The notes: generated from the sequence alone by a model not told the origin. Positions 47,565-55,792 are shown, counted from the first letter of the stretch. The stretch is DNA of 64,000 nt from JACPAP01 sp035287045 (GCA_035287045.1 DATECF010000024.1:9758-73757), one strand, 5' to 3'. Made by a program: numbers and translations.

Positions 47565-48623
47565 CTAAGCGCCGAGTTTATGCACGGTGATGCCTTCGGG
47601 AGGCCCATAGTCCTTGCCGACGATGGCGATCTTGGGGTTCGCCGCGTCGATGGTGATCGAACCGGTTGCCCCATACCCGTCTGGAGGAGTACCGATGGTG
47701 CGAGCAATGTATCCGAGATCGGAGCTCACTGTAGGAACCTTGATAACGGCAGCGTCGCTGGCACGGCACAGGTCACCCCCGCAGGTTACGCCGTTAGGGT
47801 CATGAACCTCGAACCCGACCTCAATGGGTGAGCCCGTGCCCACGGGCTGGTGTACCGTAGTCGAATCAAGAGCCCAATCAACGATGGTGCAATGTGAACT
47901 GGTCACGAGCGCATCCGTGCCCGCCCATTCGGCGAGGAACCCTAAGGTACAACCCCCATTCCCAAGCCGTATGGCGGTCCCGCCGAGAAGCGGTCGGACA
48001 GTATCCCTGAGGGTCCCCTCGACGCTCTGAGGCATCGACACATGACGCCTAGCGTTGGCCTTCGAGCTGCCCAGTGTGGCTACACGAACCTGAACCGCCA
48101 GCGCGGGAACGCCGAGTTGCTGGAGGCCCTCCATGATGGCGGAACGGCTTCGCTCATTGTCGATGCCCACCTCGACTCGGTTCTCACCCTCGTCCAAGTC
48201 CAGGAGTACCATGCCGTCGGGCCAGCGCTGGTAAATGCGATCACGCCACACGCGAAGCTGCTCGAACGTGTAGTCTCCCTTCCGAACGACCACGTCAAGT
48301 GCAAGCGACGGGATATCGTAACGTAGCCGCTGCACCGTTGCCGCCAGTACCGTGCGGGTCGCCGGGGCCTGGGTCAGATCGGTCAGGATCGCCACCAAAC
48401 GACCATCGTCGATGAAATAGCCCGCAAACTCGGGGATAACGTCACTGACGTCCTTGAAATGTTGTTCGCGTGGGCGAACCGGCAGATCTTGCAAGGGTGT
48501 GGCGACATCAGACAAGTTGATTCCAGAGGCCGCCGGCCTGGCAACTTCACCGCAGGCCATAGTCGCCGCAGTAACGCACGCGACGACGAGAGGTGCATAG
48601 CAGGCACGGATTGCGTCGTTCAT
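47565..48623 (-). CDS. Chymotrypsin-fold (S1-like) serine protease, N-terminal part up to an in-frame amber stop
   Basis: 352 residues from the ATG at 48621-48623, which GGAGGG precedes at 5 nt. Lipobox-like ATMAC at the end of the signal peptide. A propeptide-like region (about residues 40-195: YDIPSLALDVVVRKGDYTFE; NRVEVGIDNER) resembles the inhibitory pro-domain of alpha-lytic or streptogrisin-type proteases. The protease part has the catalytic His in LVTSSHCTIVD (about 244) and Asp in RASDAAVIKV (about 290). It stops at HKLGA-TAG, where homologues read HKVGRTTGW, and the Ser lies 41 codons further in the same frame. As annotated the product lacks its nucleophile. Confidence 0.75.
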   Translation of the reverse strand: MNDAIRACYAPLVVACVTAATMACGEVARPAASGINLSDVATPLQDLPVRPREQHFKDVSDVIPEFAGYFIDDGRLVAILTDLTQAPATRTVLAATVQRLRYDIPSLALDVVVRKGDYTFEQLRVWRDRIYQRWPDGMVLLDLDEGENRVEVGIDNERSRSAIMEGLQQLGVPALAVQVRVATLGSSKANARRHVSMPQSVEGTLRDTVRPLLGGTAIRLGNGGCTLGFLAEWAGTDALVTSSHCTIVDWALDSTTVHQPVGTGSPIEVGFEVHDPNGVTCGGDLCRASDAAVIKVPTVSSDLGYIARTIGTPPDGYGATGSITIDAANPKIAIVGKDYGPPEGITVHKLGA

Positions 48624-48734
48624 CAATCCCTCCTAAGCCCGGAAGCTCGCGTTGCTGGGTAGGCAGATTGCCAGAACAGCCCGACACAGAGTTCTGCCGT
48701 CCCATGCGCAGAATTCCGCAGATCCAGTGGGCTG

Positions 48735-48890
48735 TCAGGTGGTTGTACTGACCTCCATTGAAAATTCCGGCAAGAGGCGCGCCGTGGCGTCCGGGCAAGG
48801 CAAGTGCCTCACCGACCGCGGCTTGGCCAGCGCAGGGTGTTGTGCGGCTGCAACGAGTGTAGCGGCAATGAGTATGCCGTTGCGCCTCAA
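48735..48890 (-). CDS. Possible small secreted peptide (51 residues)
   Basis: The 363-bp gap 48627-48989 contains this frame, read from a TTG at 48888-48890 with AAGGAG 13 nt upstream. It starts with a credible signal peptide (MRRNGILIAATLVAAAQH, then PALA) and ends PEFSMEVSTTT, with a single Cys in HLPCPDA. No homologue recognised. The weak start codon and long ribosome-site spacing make this tentative. The rest of the gap shows nothing else. Immediately downstream is the interrupted protease. Confidence 0.3.
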   Translation of the reverse strand: MRRNGILIAATLVAAAQHPALAKPRSVRHLPCPDATARLLPEFSMEVSTTT

Positions 48891-48989
48891 TGCGGAGTTG
48901 CTACTCCTTAACTGACGCGAATTAGTGCCGGGGCGTCCCTGACGCGCCCTCCGGAAATCCCTAGCGCGCGACCGGACCCCAGCCGAGCA

Positions 48990-49790
48990 TCAGCGCTTCG
49001 TGAGGAGTTCTTCGAAGAGAGCGATCGCCCGCGGGTCCTCGCTCTGGCCCAGCCAGAAGATGGCTTGCTTGCGCAGTCGGGGATCACGATTGGTACGCGC
49101 GATCTGGATCAAGGGCTCGACCCCGCCGCCCTGCCGAAGCTGTGACAGGGCGAAGATCGCGCTCTTCTTGACCTCGACATCGTCCTCTGGTCCCGTCACG
49201 ATGTCCGTGAGCCCCTCCACCGCGGCGTCACCAGCCGCCTGTCCAAGCCAGAACACCGCTGACTTGCGTACGCCACGCGGGCGGGAGCCGTCACGCGCAA
49301 GCGTCAGCAGTTGCGGCCAGGTCTCGTGGTCCGCCAGGGCGATTGGCAGGATCGCGCGTTCCGCGACCCGTCCCTTGCCTTCGCGCGCCACGGACAACAG
49401 GTACGCGACCGCGTCCGCGGGCTCCACCTCACCGAGATCGGTGACCGCGTCCTGGCGGGCGCGCCACCGGCCGCCAACGTAGGTATCCAGGTCCACCGGT
49501 TGTCCGTTCCGCCGCTCCACCGCCACCCGCACCGGGCCGGGCTGGCACCAGGGCTCCCAATCGGAGGTGCTGCGGCTGGTCGAGATGTTGCGGCCATTCC
49601 CGCAGACACCCGGTCGTGCCTCGAAGCTGAACCGGACGTGCCCGTCGCGCACCGCGGCGACGCGGTCGGGCAGCGACTGGGCGAGGGCGGGCGAGCCCGG
49701 ACGAGCGCAGACCAGCAGGATGCCGGCGATCCATCCGAGCCTTGTTCGACCGCGCTCGCCTACGCTCGACTTCGTTCGTCCGTCTTTCAT
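48990..49790 (-). CDS. Exported HEAT-repeat protein (second of operon)
   Basis: 266 residues; the ATG overlaps the preceding gene by 4 bp (ATGA). Residues 18-38 act as signal (LGWIAGILLVCARPGSPALA), though the first about 18 residues are basic and come from a GCTCG-rich repeat. A Cys-containing domain (ARPGVCGNGRNIS; WEPWCQPGPVRVAV) is followed from about residue 115 by HEAT-like helices with near-identical cores: VRKSAVFWLGQAAG, VKKSAIFALSQLRQ and LRKQAIFWLGQSED. Likely a periplasmic scaffold. Last gene of the ECF cassette starting at 52376. Function unknown. Confidence 0.8.
   Translation of the reverse strand: MKDGRTKSSVGERGRTRLGWIAGILLVCARPGSPALAQSLPDRVAAVRDGHVRFSFEARPGVCGNGRNISTSRSTSDWEPWCQPGPVRVAVERRNGQPVDLDTYVGGRWRARQDAVTDLGEVEPADAVAYLLSVAREGKGRVAERAILPIALADHETWPQLLTLARDGSRPRGVRKSAVFWLGQAAGDAAVEGLTDIVTGPEDDVEVKKSAIFALSQLRQGGGVEPLIQIARTNRDPRLRKQAIFWLGQSEDPRAIALFEELLTKR
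49679..49785. repeat. GCTCG-rich repeat (family C, copy 2) in the 5' end of a HEAT gene
   Basis: GGCGGGCGAGCCCGGACGAG on the left and CGCGCTCGCC, TACGCTCGAC, TTCGTTCGTC units on the right form an imperfect palindrome like 38602-38669. It encodes the basic N-terminus of the downstream HEAT protein. Confidence 0.45.
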
Positions 49791-51190
49791 CGGTTGATCA
49801 GGCGAAGCAAGAACTCCGCCGCCCGCGGGTCCTTCGACTGGCCCAGCCAGAAGATCGCCTTCTTCCGGAGCTCGCCGTCCGAGTCGTTTTCCGCGATGGC
49901 CATCAGCTTGTCCACCGCTTCCGTCTCGCGGCGCTGCGAGTACCCGAAGATCAGCTGCTCCTTCATTTCCCGGTCGTTCATCGTGTCGTAGAGCCGCACC
50001 AGGTCAGCGATGGCCACGTTGCGATTCTGGCCGGCCCAGAACAACGCCTTCTTCCGCATCTCCATGGGCTCGCCGGCGTTGAGCGCCAGGTCCATCAGCC
50101 AGCGCCGGGCCTCCGGCTCGCGTCGCTCCGCGATGGCGAAGATCACCTTGTCCTTGAGCTCCGCGCTCTGGAGCCGGGGATAGAGCTCCTGCAGGTACTT
50201 GAAGCTCTCGTCCGAGCGCCGCTGGCCCAGCCAGAAGATCGCTTTGCCCTTGAGCTCGTCCGACACGTCCGCCCGGTCGACGAAGCGCCGCAGGATCTCG
50301 GTAGCGCGTGGGCTACGCTGTTCGGAGAGCGCGAAGATCGCCTTCTCCTGGAGCTCTCGGTCGCTCGACCCGATGAGGATCGAGTCCAGGGCGGTCACCG
50401 CCCGCTCGGTGTTCACCTGGGACAACCAGAAGATCGCCTGGGCGCGGACTTCGCGGTCCGGATCCTCCCGCGCCGACTTGAGCAGGATATTCTCGACGTC
50501 GGCGCCGCGTTTCTGCGACACCAGGAACATGGCCTTGCGCCGCAGCTCGACGGAGCAGGGATCGCGACGCTCGATTACCTGCTTGAGGATGGGCAGCGCC
50601 CGCTCCGAGTCCATCTGCAGGAGCGCGTTGAGCGCCGCCGCCCGCAGCTCGCTGTCTTCGTCACGGCACGCCGGGTCCTGACCCGCGCGAGGCACTGGTG
50701 CCGCCCGCGGCGCGGGCGCGCCCCGCGGAGCCGGCGGCGCGCTGGGTGCGGGGCCGACGGGCGGGGCGGCAGTCGACACCGGGGCGGCCGGCGCCGCCAT
50801 CACGTACACGCTCTCGGCGGCTTCGGCGTTCCCCATCCTGGCCAGCTCACCCCGGATCCGGACGGCCAGCCCGTCCCCGTCACGCCGGGTACGGGCGCGA
50901 GGATAGACTTCACTCTGATGCTGCAACAACTGCAGCGCCGTTTGCAGGTTTCGCTCGCCACCGATCTTCGAAAGCGCGAACGCGTGCCAGTAGGTCGCGT
51001 CACCGGCCGGCTCCGACCTGGGGTACCGCTCCCAGACTCGACGGAACCCGTCCGCCGCGCGCTGGTAATCGCCCCCGTTCAACGCTTCGCGCGCCGCGCG
51101 ATAGGCACTATCGGCCGGCGCCTGCGCGACGAGGGGATGGGCCGCGAGGCCCAGGATGGTGGCGAGCACCGCTACCGTACGTCGGGACAT
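49787..51190 (-). CDS. Exported HEAT-repeat protein with N-terminal TPR-like region
   Basis: 467 residues from the ATG at 51188-51190, overlapping the stop of the preceding gene (TGATG). Signal peptide (AVLATILGLAAHPLVA), a YbgF-like TPR region (AREALNGGDYQRAADGFRRV), a Pro/Ala-rich linker around residues 135-170, then about eight HEAT repeats of some 32-38 residues, each with a core such as VRAQAIFWLSQV, LQEKAIFALSEQ, LKGKAIFWLGQR, MRKKALFWAGQN or LRKKAIFWLGQS. Probably a periplasmic scaffold controlled by the adjacent ECF sigma factor. Confidence 0.85.
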   Translation of the reverse strand: MSRRTVAVLATILGLAAHPLVAQAPADSAYRAAREALNGGDYQRAADGFRRVWERYPRSEPAGDATYWHAFALSKIGGERNLQTALQLLQHQSEVYPRARTRRDGDGLAVRIRGELARMGNAEAAESVYVMAAPAAPVSTAAPPVGPAPSAPPAPRGAPAPRAAPVPRAGQDPACRDEDSELRAAALNALLQMDSERALPILKQVIERRDPCSVELRRKAMFLVSQKRGADVENILLKSAREDPDREVRAQAIFWLSQVNTERAVTALDSILIGSSDRELQEKAIFALSEQRSPRATEILRRFVDRADVSDELKGKAIFWLGQRRSDESFKYLQELYPRLQSAELKDKVIFAIAERREPEARRWLMDLALNAGEPMEMRKKALFWAGQNRNVAIADLVRLYDTMNDREMKEQLIFGYSQRRETEAVDKLMAIAENDSDGELRKKAIFWLGQSKDPRAAEFLLRLINR

Positions 51191-51837
51191 CACAACACTC
51201 CTTGCGCGCTCAAGGCGCCGTATTCGGCCGGAGCGGCCGCGCGCAGCTTCAACAAGAGACCGCGCTGTTCAATGCCCTGATCGATCAATCGCAGCTCGGC
51301 CGGCGTGGGGCTGTCGGCATAGCTCGCGATCTGGGCCAGCATCACCTCGACGTCGTCCAGCAGCGCCGCCATGTGCGCGTCCCGCCCCGCCGGCGAGTCC
51401 ATCAGCAACCGCGTGTTCATCAACAGGTTCCGGGCCAGCCCCGCCGTCTGGTCCGCGGCCAATCCGGCCCGCGCCTCGTACTGGAACACGGTGAAGAACG
51501 TCTCCACGTGGCGCAGGTGATCCCGCGCCGCGAGCTCGAACGCCGCCGGGATCTGTTCACCGTTACCAGCCGGCAGCGCGGCCACCTCCATCAAGGAACG
51601 CGTCGGCTTCGGGCCGATACCTCGCCCGATCCCGATACCAAGGGCCAGGACCGCCGCCGCGGCCAACCCCCAGCGAATCCACATTTGCCGCGGTGACGGC
51701 CGGGCCGCGCGCGCCAGTTTGCGCTCCGCGCGCTCGGCCACGATCCGCGCCCACATCTGCTCGCGCGGCGTCTCCGGCGGGCGGTGGTAGTCCTTTGCCG
51801 ACTGCCGCACGAAGTCCTCGAATCGATCGTCGCTCAT
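51190..51837 (-). CDS. Putative anti-sigma factor / membrane protein next to ECF sigma
   Basis: 215 residues; the ATG at 51835-51837 overlaps the sigma stop (ATGA). A cytosolic N-terminus (RFEDFVRQSAKDYHRPPETP), one transmembrane helix near residue 60 (WGLAAAAVLALGIGIGRGIG) and a helical periplasmic domain follow. It lacks the His-Cys-Cys zinc motif, so it is not a classical ZAS anti-sigma, but position and topology fit that role. The N-terminal PREQMWARIVAER motif recurs in similar gene neighbourhoods by my recollection only. Confidence 0.7.
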   Translation of the reverse strand: MSDDRFEDFVRQSAKDYHRPPETPREQMWARIVAERAERKLARAARPSPRQMWIRWGLAAAAVLALGIGIGRGIGPKPTRSLMEVAALPAGNGEQIPAAFELAARDHLRHVETFFTVFQYEARAGLAADQTAGLARNLLMNTRLLMDSPAGRDAHMAALLDDVEVMLAQIASYADSPTPAELRLIDQGIEQRGLLLKLRAAAPAEYGALSAQGVL

Positions 51838-52376
51838 GACGCCCATTGCCCGGCGAACGCAGCCAGCGCATCGCGCAAGCGGGCCCGCGCCCGGGAGAGC
51901 TGCGCCTTGGACGTGCCCGGCGGCACCCCCAGGGCGACTCCGATCTCCTCGTGCGTGTACCCCTCGACGTCGTGCATCAGGAACACCGTCCGGTATTTGA
52001 GCGGCAGGTCATCCACCGCGTTGGCCAGCTTCTCCTTCAGGTCGGGATCGGCGTCCACGCTGGACGCACCGATCGTCACTGCGTCGTCCAGGTCCGCCTC
52101 GCGCTCCCGGAACCGCTTCACCTTCCGCAATCCGTTGAGCACTACCGAGGTCGCGATGGCGTAGAGCCAGGTCCCAAAGGCCGCTTCTCCCCGGAACCCC
52201 TCGATCCGCTCGAAGGCCCGGATGAACGCTTCCTGCGTGAAGTCCTGGGCCAGGTCGTCGTCGCCGGCCAACCGGTAGGCCAACCGGTAGATGCGGTCCA
52301 CGTGCGCGTCGTACAGCTGACGCTCGGCTACGGCGTCCCCGGCCCGGACTCGGGCGATCACTTCACGCTCGTCCAC
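51834..52376 (-). CDS. ECF-type RNA polymerase sigma factor (second cassette)
   Basis: 180 residues. Region 2: AVAERQLYDAHVDRIYRLAY, FTQEAFIRAFERIEGFRGEA, AFGTWLYAIATSVVLNGLRK. Region 4: LPLKYRTVFLMHDVEGYTHE, EIGVALGVPPGTSKAQLSRA. Strongly similar in plan to the sigma factor at 37986-38555, so the two cassettes look like ancient paralogues with different output genes (HEAT proteins here, DUF4097 there). An ECF-like promoter precedes it. Confidence 0.93.
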   Translation of the reverse strand: MDEREVIARVRAGDAVAERQLYDAHVDRIYRLAYRLAGDDDLAQDFTQEAFIRAFERIEGFRGEAAFGTWLYAIATSVVLNGLRKVKRFREREADLDDAVTIGASSVDADPDLKEKLANAVDDLPLKYRTVFLMHDVEGYTHEEIGVALGVPPGTSKAQLSRARARLRDALAAFAGQWAS

Positions 52377-52414
52377 CAGGCTCCTGCCCTTGGGGTTCGC
52401 TGCCCGTCATAACC

Positions 52415-52441
52415 TCTGACAACCATCTGGCAGAAAGGGTT
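52415..52441 (-). promoter_or_regulatory. Candidate ECF-type autoregulated promoter
   Basis: Minus strand: AACC (complement of 52438-52441), 17-bp spacer, GTCAGA (complement of 52415-52420), as in ECF promoters with an AAC -35 core and a GTC -10. It lies about 40 bp before the sigma gene ATG. Confidence 0.4.
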
Positions 52442-52512
52442 ACAGACCGGAAGGTGGCGACCCGGCAGGCGTCGCCAAACCACCACAGCATCTCGACGGC
52501 GGGCGGCCCAGC

Positions 52513-53355
52513 TTACTTAACGCGTCGCACAACGCCGCGGACCAGGCGCTCCAGGTCGGCGGCCACGGCTCGCCCGGCGTCGAGCACCTCGTCATGCGAC
52601 AGCGCCGTGGGCGAGATGCCCGCCGCCAGGTTGGTGATGGTCGAGACGCCCAGGACCCGCATCCCCCGCGCCCGGGCGGCAACCACTTCCGGCACGGTGG
52701 ACATGCCCACGGCATCCCCGAAGGGCTGGAGCATCCGGATCTCGGCCGGCGTCTCGTAGCTCGGGCCCAGGAGCCCCAGGTACACGCCTTCCTCGAGGCC
52801 AATCCCTTCCGCCAGCGCCACCTCCCGTGCCACCCGCCTCAAGCCCCGATCGTACGGCTCCGACATGTCGGGAAACCGCTCCTCCGGCGGCACCACCGGC
52901 CCCGCCAGGAAGCTCCGGAACATCAGGTTCACGTGGTCGGCGATCAGCATGAGGACCGGCGGCTTGAAGGTGGGACACAGGCCCCCAGCGGCGTTGGTCA
53001 CGACCAGGGTCTCGATCCCCAGCCCGTGGAAGACCCGCGTGGGCAGCACCACCGTCTCGGGATCGTGACCCTCGTAGAGGTGGAAGCGCCCACTCTGGAG
53101 GAGAACCTGGACGCCTTCGAGCCGGCCCAGGACCAGCTCGCCACGATGGCCGGCCACTCCGGTCTCCGGGAATCCGGGGATCTCACGGTATGGCACCACC
53201 ACCGGCCGCTCGACCTTCTCCGCCAGCCCACCCAGGCCGGTGCCGAGCACGATTGCGACCCTGGGCCCAAAGCCCTTGAGCCGCCCACGGAGAAAGTCCG
53301 CAGCCTGGGCGACCGTGGCCGCCCCGTCCTTCACGCTACCCGGCTCAATCTTCAC
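52513..53355 (-). CDS. Purine nucleoside phosphorylase (trimeric, class I)
   Basis: 280 residues. Phosphate-binding VAIVLGTGLGGLAEKVE, FPETGVAGHRGELVLG, GRFHLYEGHD, TNAAGGLCP and the purine-site motif LGPSYETPAEIRML, then AVGMSTVPEVVAARARG and STITNLAAG, as in PunA/human PNP. It splits inosine/guanosine with phosphate into base and ribose-1-phosphate. The start is a GTG at 53353-53355 lying within a GTGAGACGTGA repeat; a GTG seven codons on (53332-53334) is a plausible true start. Last gene of the nucleoside salvage operon. Confidence 0.93.
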   Translation of the reverse strand: MKIEPGSVKDGAATVAQAADFLRGRLKGFGPRVAIVLGTGLGGLAEKVERPVVVPYREIPGFPETGVAGHRGELVLGRLEGVQVLLQSGRFHLYEGHDPETVVLPTRVFHGLGIETLVVTNAAGGLCPTFKPPVLMLIADHVNLMFRSFLAGPVVPPEERFPDMSEPYDRGLRRVAREVALAEGIGLEEGVYLGLLGPSYETPAEIRMLQPFGDAVGMSTVPEVVAARARGMRVLGVSTITNLAAGISPTALSHDEVLDAGRAVAADLERLVRGVVRRVK

Positions 53356-53388
53356 GTCTCACGTCTCACGTCTTACGTCTCACCTCAC
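53353..53388. repeat. ACGTCTCACGTC tandem repeat (family D) between transporter and phosphorylase genes
   Basis: Four near-copies of the 9-mer CACGTCTCA (one with TTACGTCTC) run from the transporter stop to the phosphorylase start, filling the 29-bp gap and touching both codons. Similar sequence occurs at 62311-62366 and at the trmD stop. Confidence 0.6.
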
Positions 53389-54767
53389 AGCAGCATCCCC
53401 GCCAGACTCGCGCTCATGAACGCCGCCAGATTCCCGCCGACCATCGCCCGCAAGCCCAGCCGGGATAGCTCGCTCCGCCGCTCCGGCGCCAGCCCACCGA
53501 TCCCGCCAATCTGAATCGCGATGGATGAGAAGTTGGCGAACCCCAGCAACGCGTAGGTGGCGATGATCGCGCCCCGCGGTGACATGGGCGCGCCGGCCTG
53601 GAGCTGGCCGGCGAGCTGCAAGTAGGCGACGAACTCGTTGACCGCGGTCTTCACGCCGATCAGCGACCCCACGGCCCCCGCGTCGGCCCAAGGCACCCCC
53701 ATCAGCCACGCCAGCGGGGCCAGAAGCCAACCCAGCAGCACCTGGAGCGACAGATCGGGCCGGCCCAACAATCCGCCCACGCCACCGAGCAGCGCGTTGA
53801 GCAGCGCGATGAGCGCGATGAACGCCAGGAGCATGGCGCCCACGTTGAGGGCCAGCTGCAACCCCTGCGCGGCGCCACCCGCCGCGGCCTCGATCACGTT
53901 GGCCTCCTGCCGAGGCACCTCCAGCTTGAGCGTGCCCTTGGTCGCCGGCTCGCCCAGCTCGGGAACCAGCAGCTTGGAGATCACCAGCGCGGCGGGGGCG
54001 TTCATCACGCTGGCCGTGAGCAGGTGGCCGGCAATATCGGGGAAGTATGGCGACAGCATCCCGACATAGGCCGCCATCACCCCGCCCGCAATGGTGGCGA
54101 AGCCGCCCACCATCACCGTGTTCAGCTCGGAATAGGTCATCCGCCCCACGAACGGCTTGATGAGGAGCGGCGCCTCGGTCTGCCCTACGAAGATGTTGCC
54201 CGCCGCCGACAGGGTCTCCGCGCCGGAGGTACCCATGGAGCGTTGCATCACCCAGGCGATCCCCTGGACGATCCGCTGCATCACGCCCAAGTAGTAGAGT
54301 ACCGACATCAGCGACGAGAAGAAGATGATCGTGGGCAGCACGCTGAAGGCGAAGTAGGCGCCGGTGGCGGCCCAGCTCGAGGTCTCCGCGATGGGCGCCA
54401 TTTCGGCGGGCGCGCCGCCCGGGATGCCCACCGGGACATTGTTGCGCACCAGGTTGCCGAACAGGAAGCGCGCGCCTTCTTCGGTGAAGCCGAGCAGCTT
54501 GGTGAAGACGATGTTGGCGCCGTTGAACAGGGCCCGTCCCACGCCGGTCTTGAGCACCAGGAATCCAAAGACCGCCTGGAGGGCGACGCCCATGCCCACC
54601 AGCCGCCAGTTCACCTGCTTGCGGCTCACCGACAGCCCCCAGGCGATGGCCAGCATGGCGGCCATGCCCACCAGACCCATGAGCCGGTCGGGAAACGGGG
54701 TGTGCAGGCCTTCGCGGGCCGCGGCCAGCCGCTCCGCCGCGGTTTGCAGCGCAAACCACCCGGTCAC
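53385..54767 (-). CDS. Concentrative nucleoside transporter (NupC/CNT family)
   Basis: 460 residues from the GTG at 54765-54767, overlapping the adenosine deaminase stop (GTGA). About ten membrane segments. CNT landmarks: NVPVGIPGGAPAEMAPIAET with extra loop, FIFVGQTEAPLLIKPFV-like NIFVGQTEAPLLIKPF, MTYSELNTVMVGGFATIAGG, VGSLIGVKTAVNEFVAYLQL and LLGFANFSSIAIQIGGIGGL, the substrate- and Na+/H+-binding motifs. It would import purine nucleosides made by the 5'-nucleotidase upstream in the operon. Confidence 0.93.
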   Translation of the reverse strand: MTGWFALQTAAERLAAAREGLHTPFPDRLMGLVGMAAMLAIAWGLSVSRKQVNWRLVGMGVALQAVFGFLVLKTGVGRALFNGANIVFTKLLGFTEEGARFLFGNLVRNNVPVGIPGGAPAEMAPIAETSSWAATGAYFAFSVLPTIIFFSSLMSVLYYLGVMQRIVQGIAWVMQRSMGTSGAETLSAAGNIFVGQTEAPLLIKPFVGRMTYSELNTVMVGGFATIAGGVMAAYVGMLSPYFPDIAGHLLTASVMNAPAALVISKLLVPELGEPATKGTLKLEVPRQEANVIEAAAGGAAQGLQLALNVGAMLLAFIALIALLNALLGGVGGLLGRPDLSLQVLLGWLLAPLAWLMGVPWADAGAVGSLIGVKTAVNEFVAYLQLAGQLQAGAPMSPRGAIIATYALLGFANFSSIAIQIGGIGGLAPERRSELSRLGLRAMVGGNLAAFMSASLAGMLL

Positions 54768-55792
54768 GTGGTCTCCTTGAGCTCCTGGGTCACGCGCTCC
54801 ACCAACCGCTGCTTCTCGGCCTCGGGCAGAAACGCGCTCCGGGCCGCGTTGAGCACCAGGCGATCCAGCTCGGCGCGGTCCAGGCCCAGGGCCCGGTGCG
54901 CCAGCCAATACTCGTCGCTCAACGTGATCCCGTCCATCAAGCGGCTGTCGGTGTTGAGGGTGATCAGGCAGCCCCGGTCGAGATAGCGCTTCACCGGATG
55001 GACCGCGACCTCGCGCACCGTGCCGGTGTGGACGTTCGAGGTGATGCAGGCCTCGAGCGGGATCTGCCGCTCGCGCACCATCTCTTCCAGCGCGGGATCC
55101 TCCCACAGCCTCGTCCCGTGGCCGATGCGCTGCGCCCCGCACAGGTCGAGTGCCTGGCGAATGGACTCCGGGCCGTCCCCTTCCCCGGCGTGACAGGTGC
55201 AGAACAGGCCGTGAGCCCGGGCGTGCTCGAACGCGGAAACGTGGTCCCCGGCCGGATGGCCCCGCTCGGCGCCCGCGAGGTCGAACGCCACCACGCCGTC
55301 ACCGGCGTAGTCCACGGCCAGGCGGGCCAGGTCGAGCGAGACGCTGGGCGACAGCGTGCGCAGCCCGCAGACAATGAGCCGGGCCATGGTGCCGGACTCC
55401 TGTTCCCCGCGCTTCAAGCCCGCGAGCGGCGCTTCCACGGCCTGCGTGAGGGTGAGCGCGGGCGTGTGGAGCGCGGGGCAGTACCGGACTTCCACGTACC
55501 GGACGTTTTCCGCGGCGGAGTCCACCACGAACTCGTGGGCGATCCGTTCCAGCGCCTGGGGCGTCTGCATGACCGACAGCGTGATCGTGTAGCGCTCGAG
55601 GTATTCCTCGAGGCTCTTGGCATGGCGGACGTAGAGCGCGCGCGCCAGGCCGTCCGGATCGTCGGCAGGGAGCCGCACGCCCTGCTCCCGCGCCAGCTCC
55701 AGCATCGTCTGTGGGCGCAGGCTGCCGTCGAGGTGGACATGGAGTTCGACTTTGGGGAGGCCGTGAACTTGGCCCCTGGTGAGGGCCGTCAT
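54764..55792 (-). CDS. add: Adenosine deaminase
   Basis: 342 residues, TIM-barrel. Zinc ligands: His pair in PKVELHVHLDGSL, His in FCTCHAGEGDGPESI, and the Asp in LITLNTDSRLMDGITLSDEY. Catalytic Glu in HAGEGDG, and the His in AQRIGHGTRLWED. It deaminates adenosine to inosine, the substrate of the phosphorylase two genes downstream. In the latter motif, homologues usually read NTDDP at the Asp; here it is NTDSR, a small deviation. Cotranscribed with the transporter. Confidence 0.93.
   Translation of the reverse strand: MTALTRGQVHGLPKVELHVHLDGSLRPQTMLELAREQGVRLPADDPDGLARALYVRHAKSLEEYLERYTITLSVMQTPQALERIAHEFVVDSAAENVRYVEVRYCPALHTPALTLTQAVEAPLAGLKRGEQESGTMARLIVCGLRTLSPSVSLDLARLAVDYAGDGVVAFDLAGAERGHPAGDHVSAFEHARAHGLFCTCHAGEGDGPESIRQALDLCGAQRIGHGTRLWEDPALEEMVRERQIPLEACITSNVHTGTVREVAVHPVKRYLDRGCLITLNTDSRLMDGITLSDEYWLAHRALGLDRAELDRLVLNAARSAFLPEAEKQRLVERVTQELKETT

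Noticed and set aside
48652..48915. 87-codon plus-strand frame in the gap after the protease gene
   Set aside because: No ribosome site or domain; the minus-strand frame with a signal peptide is more plausible, though also weak.
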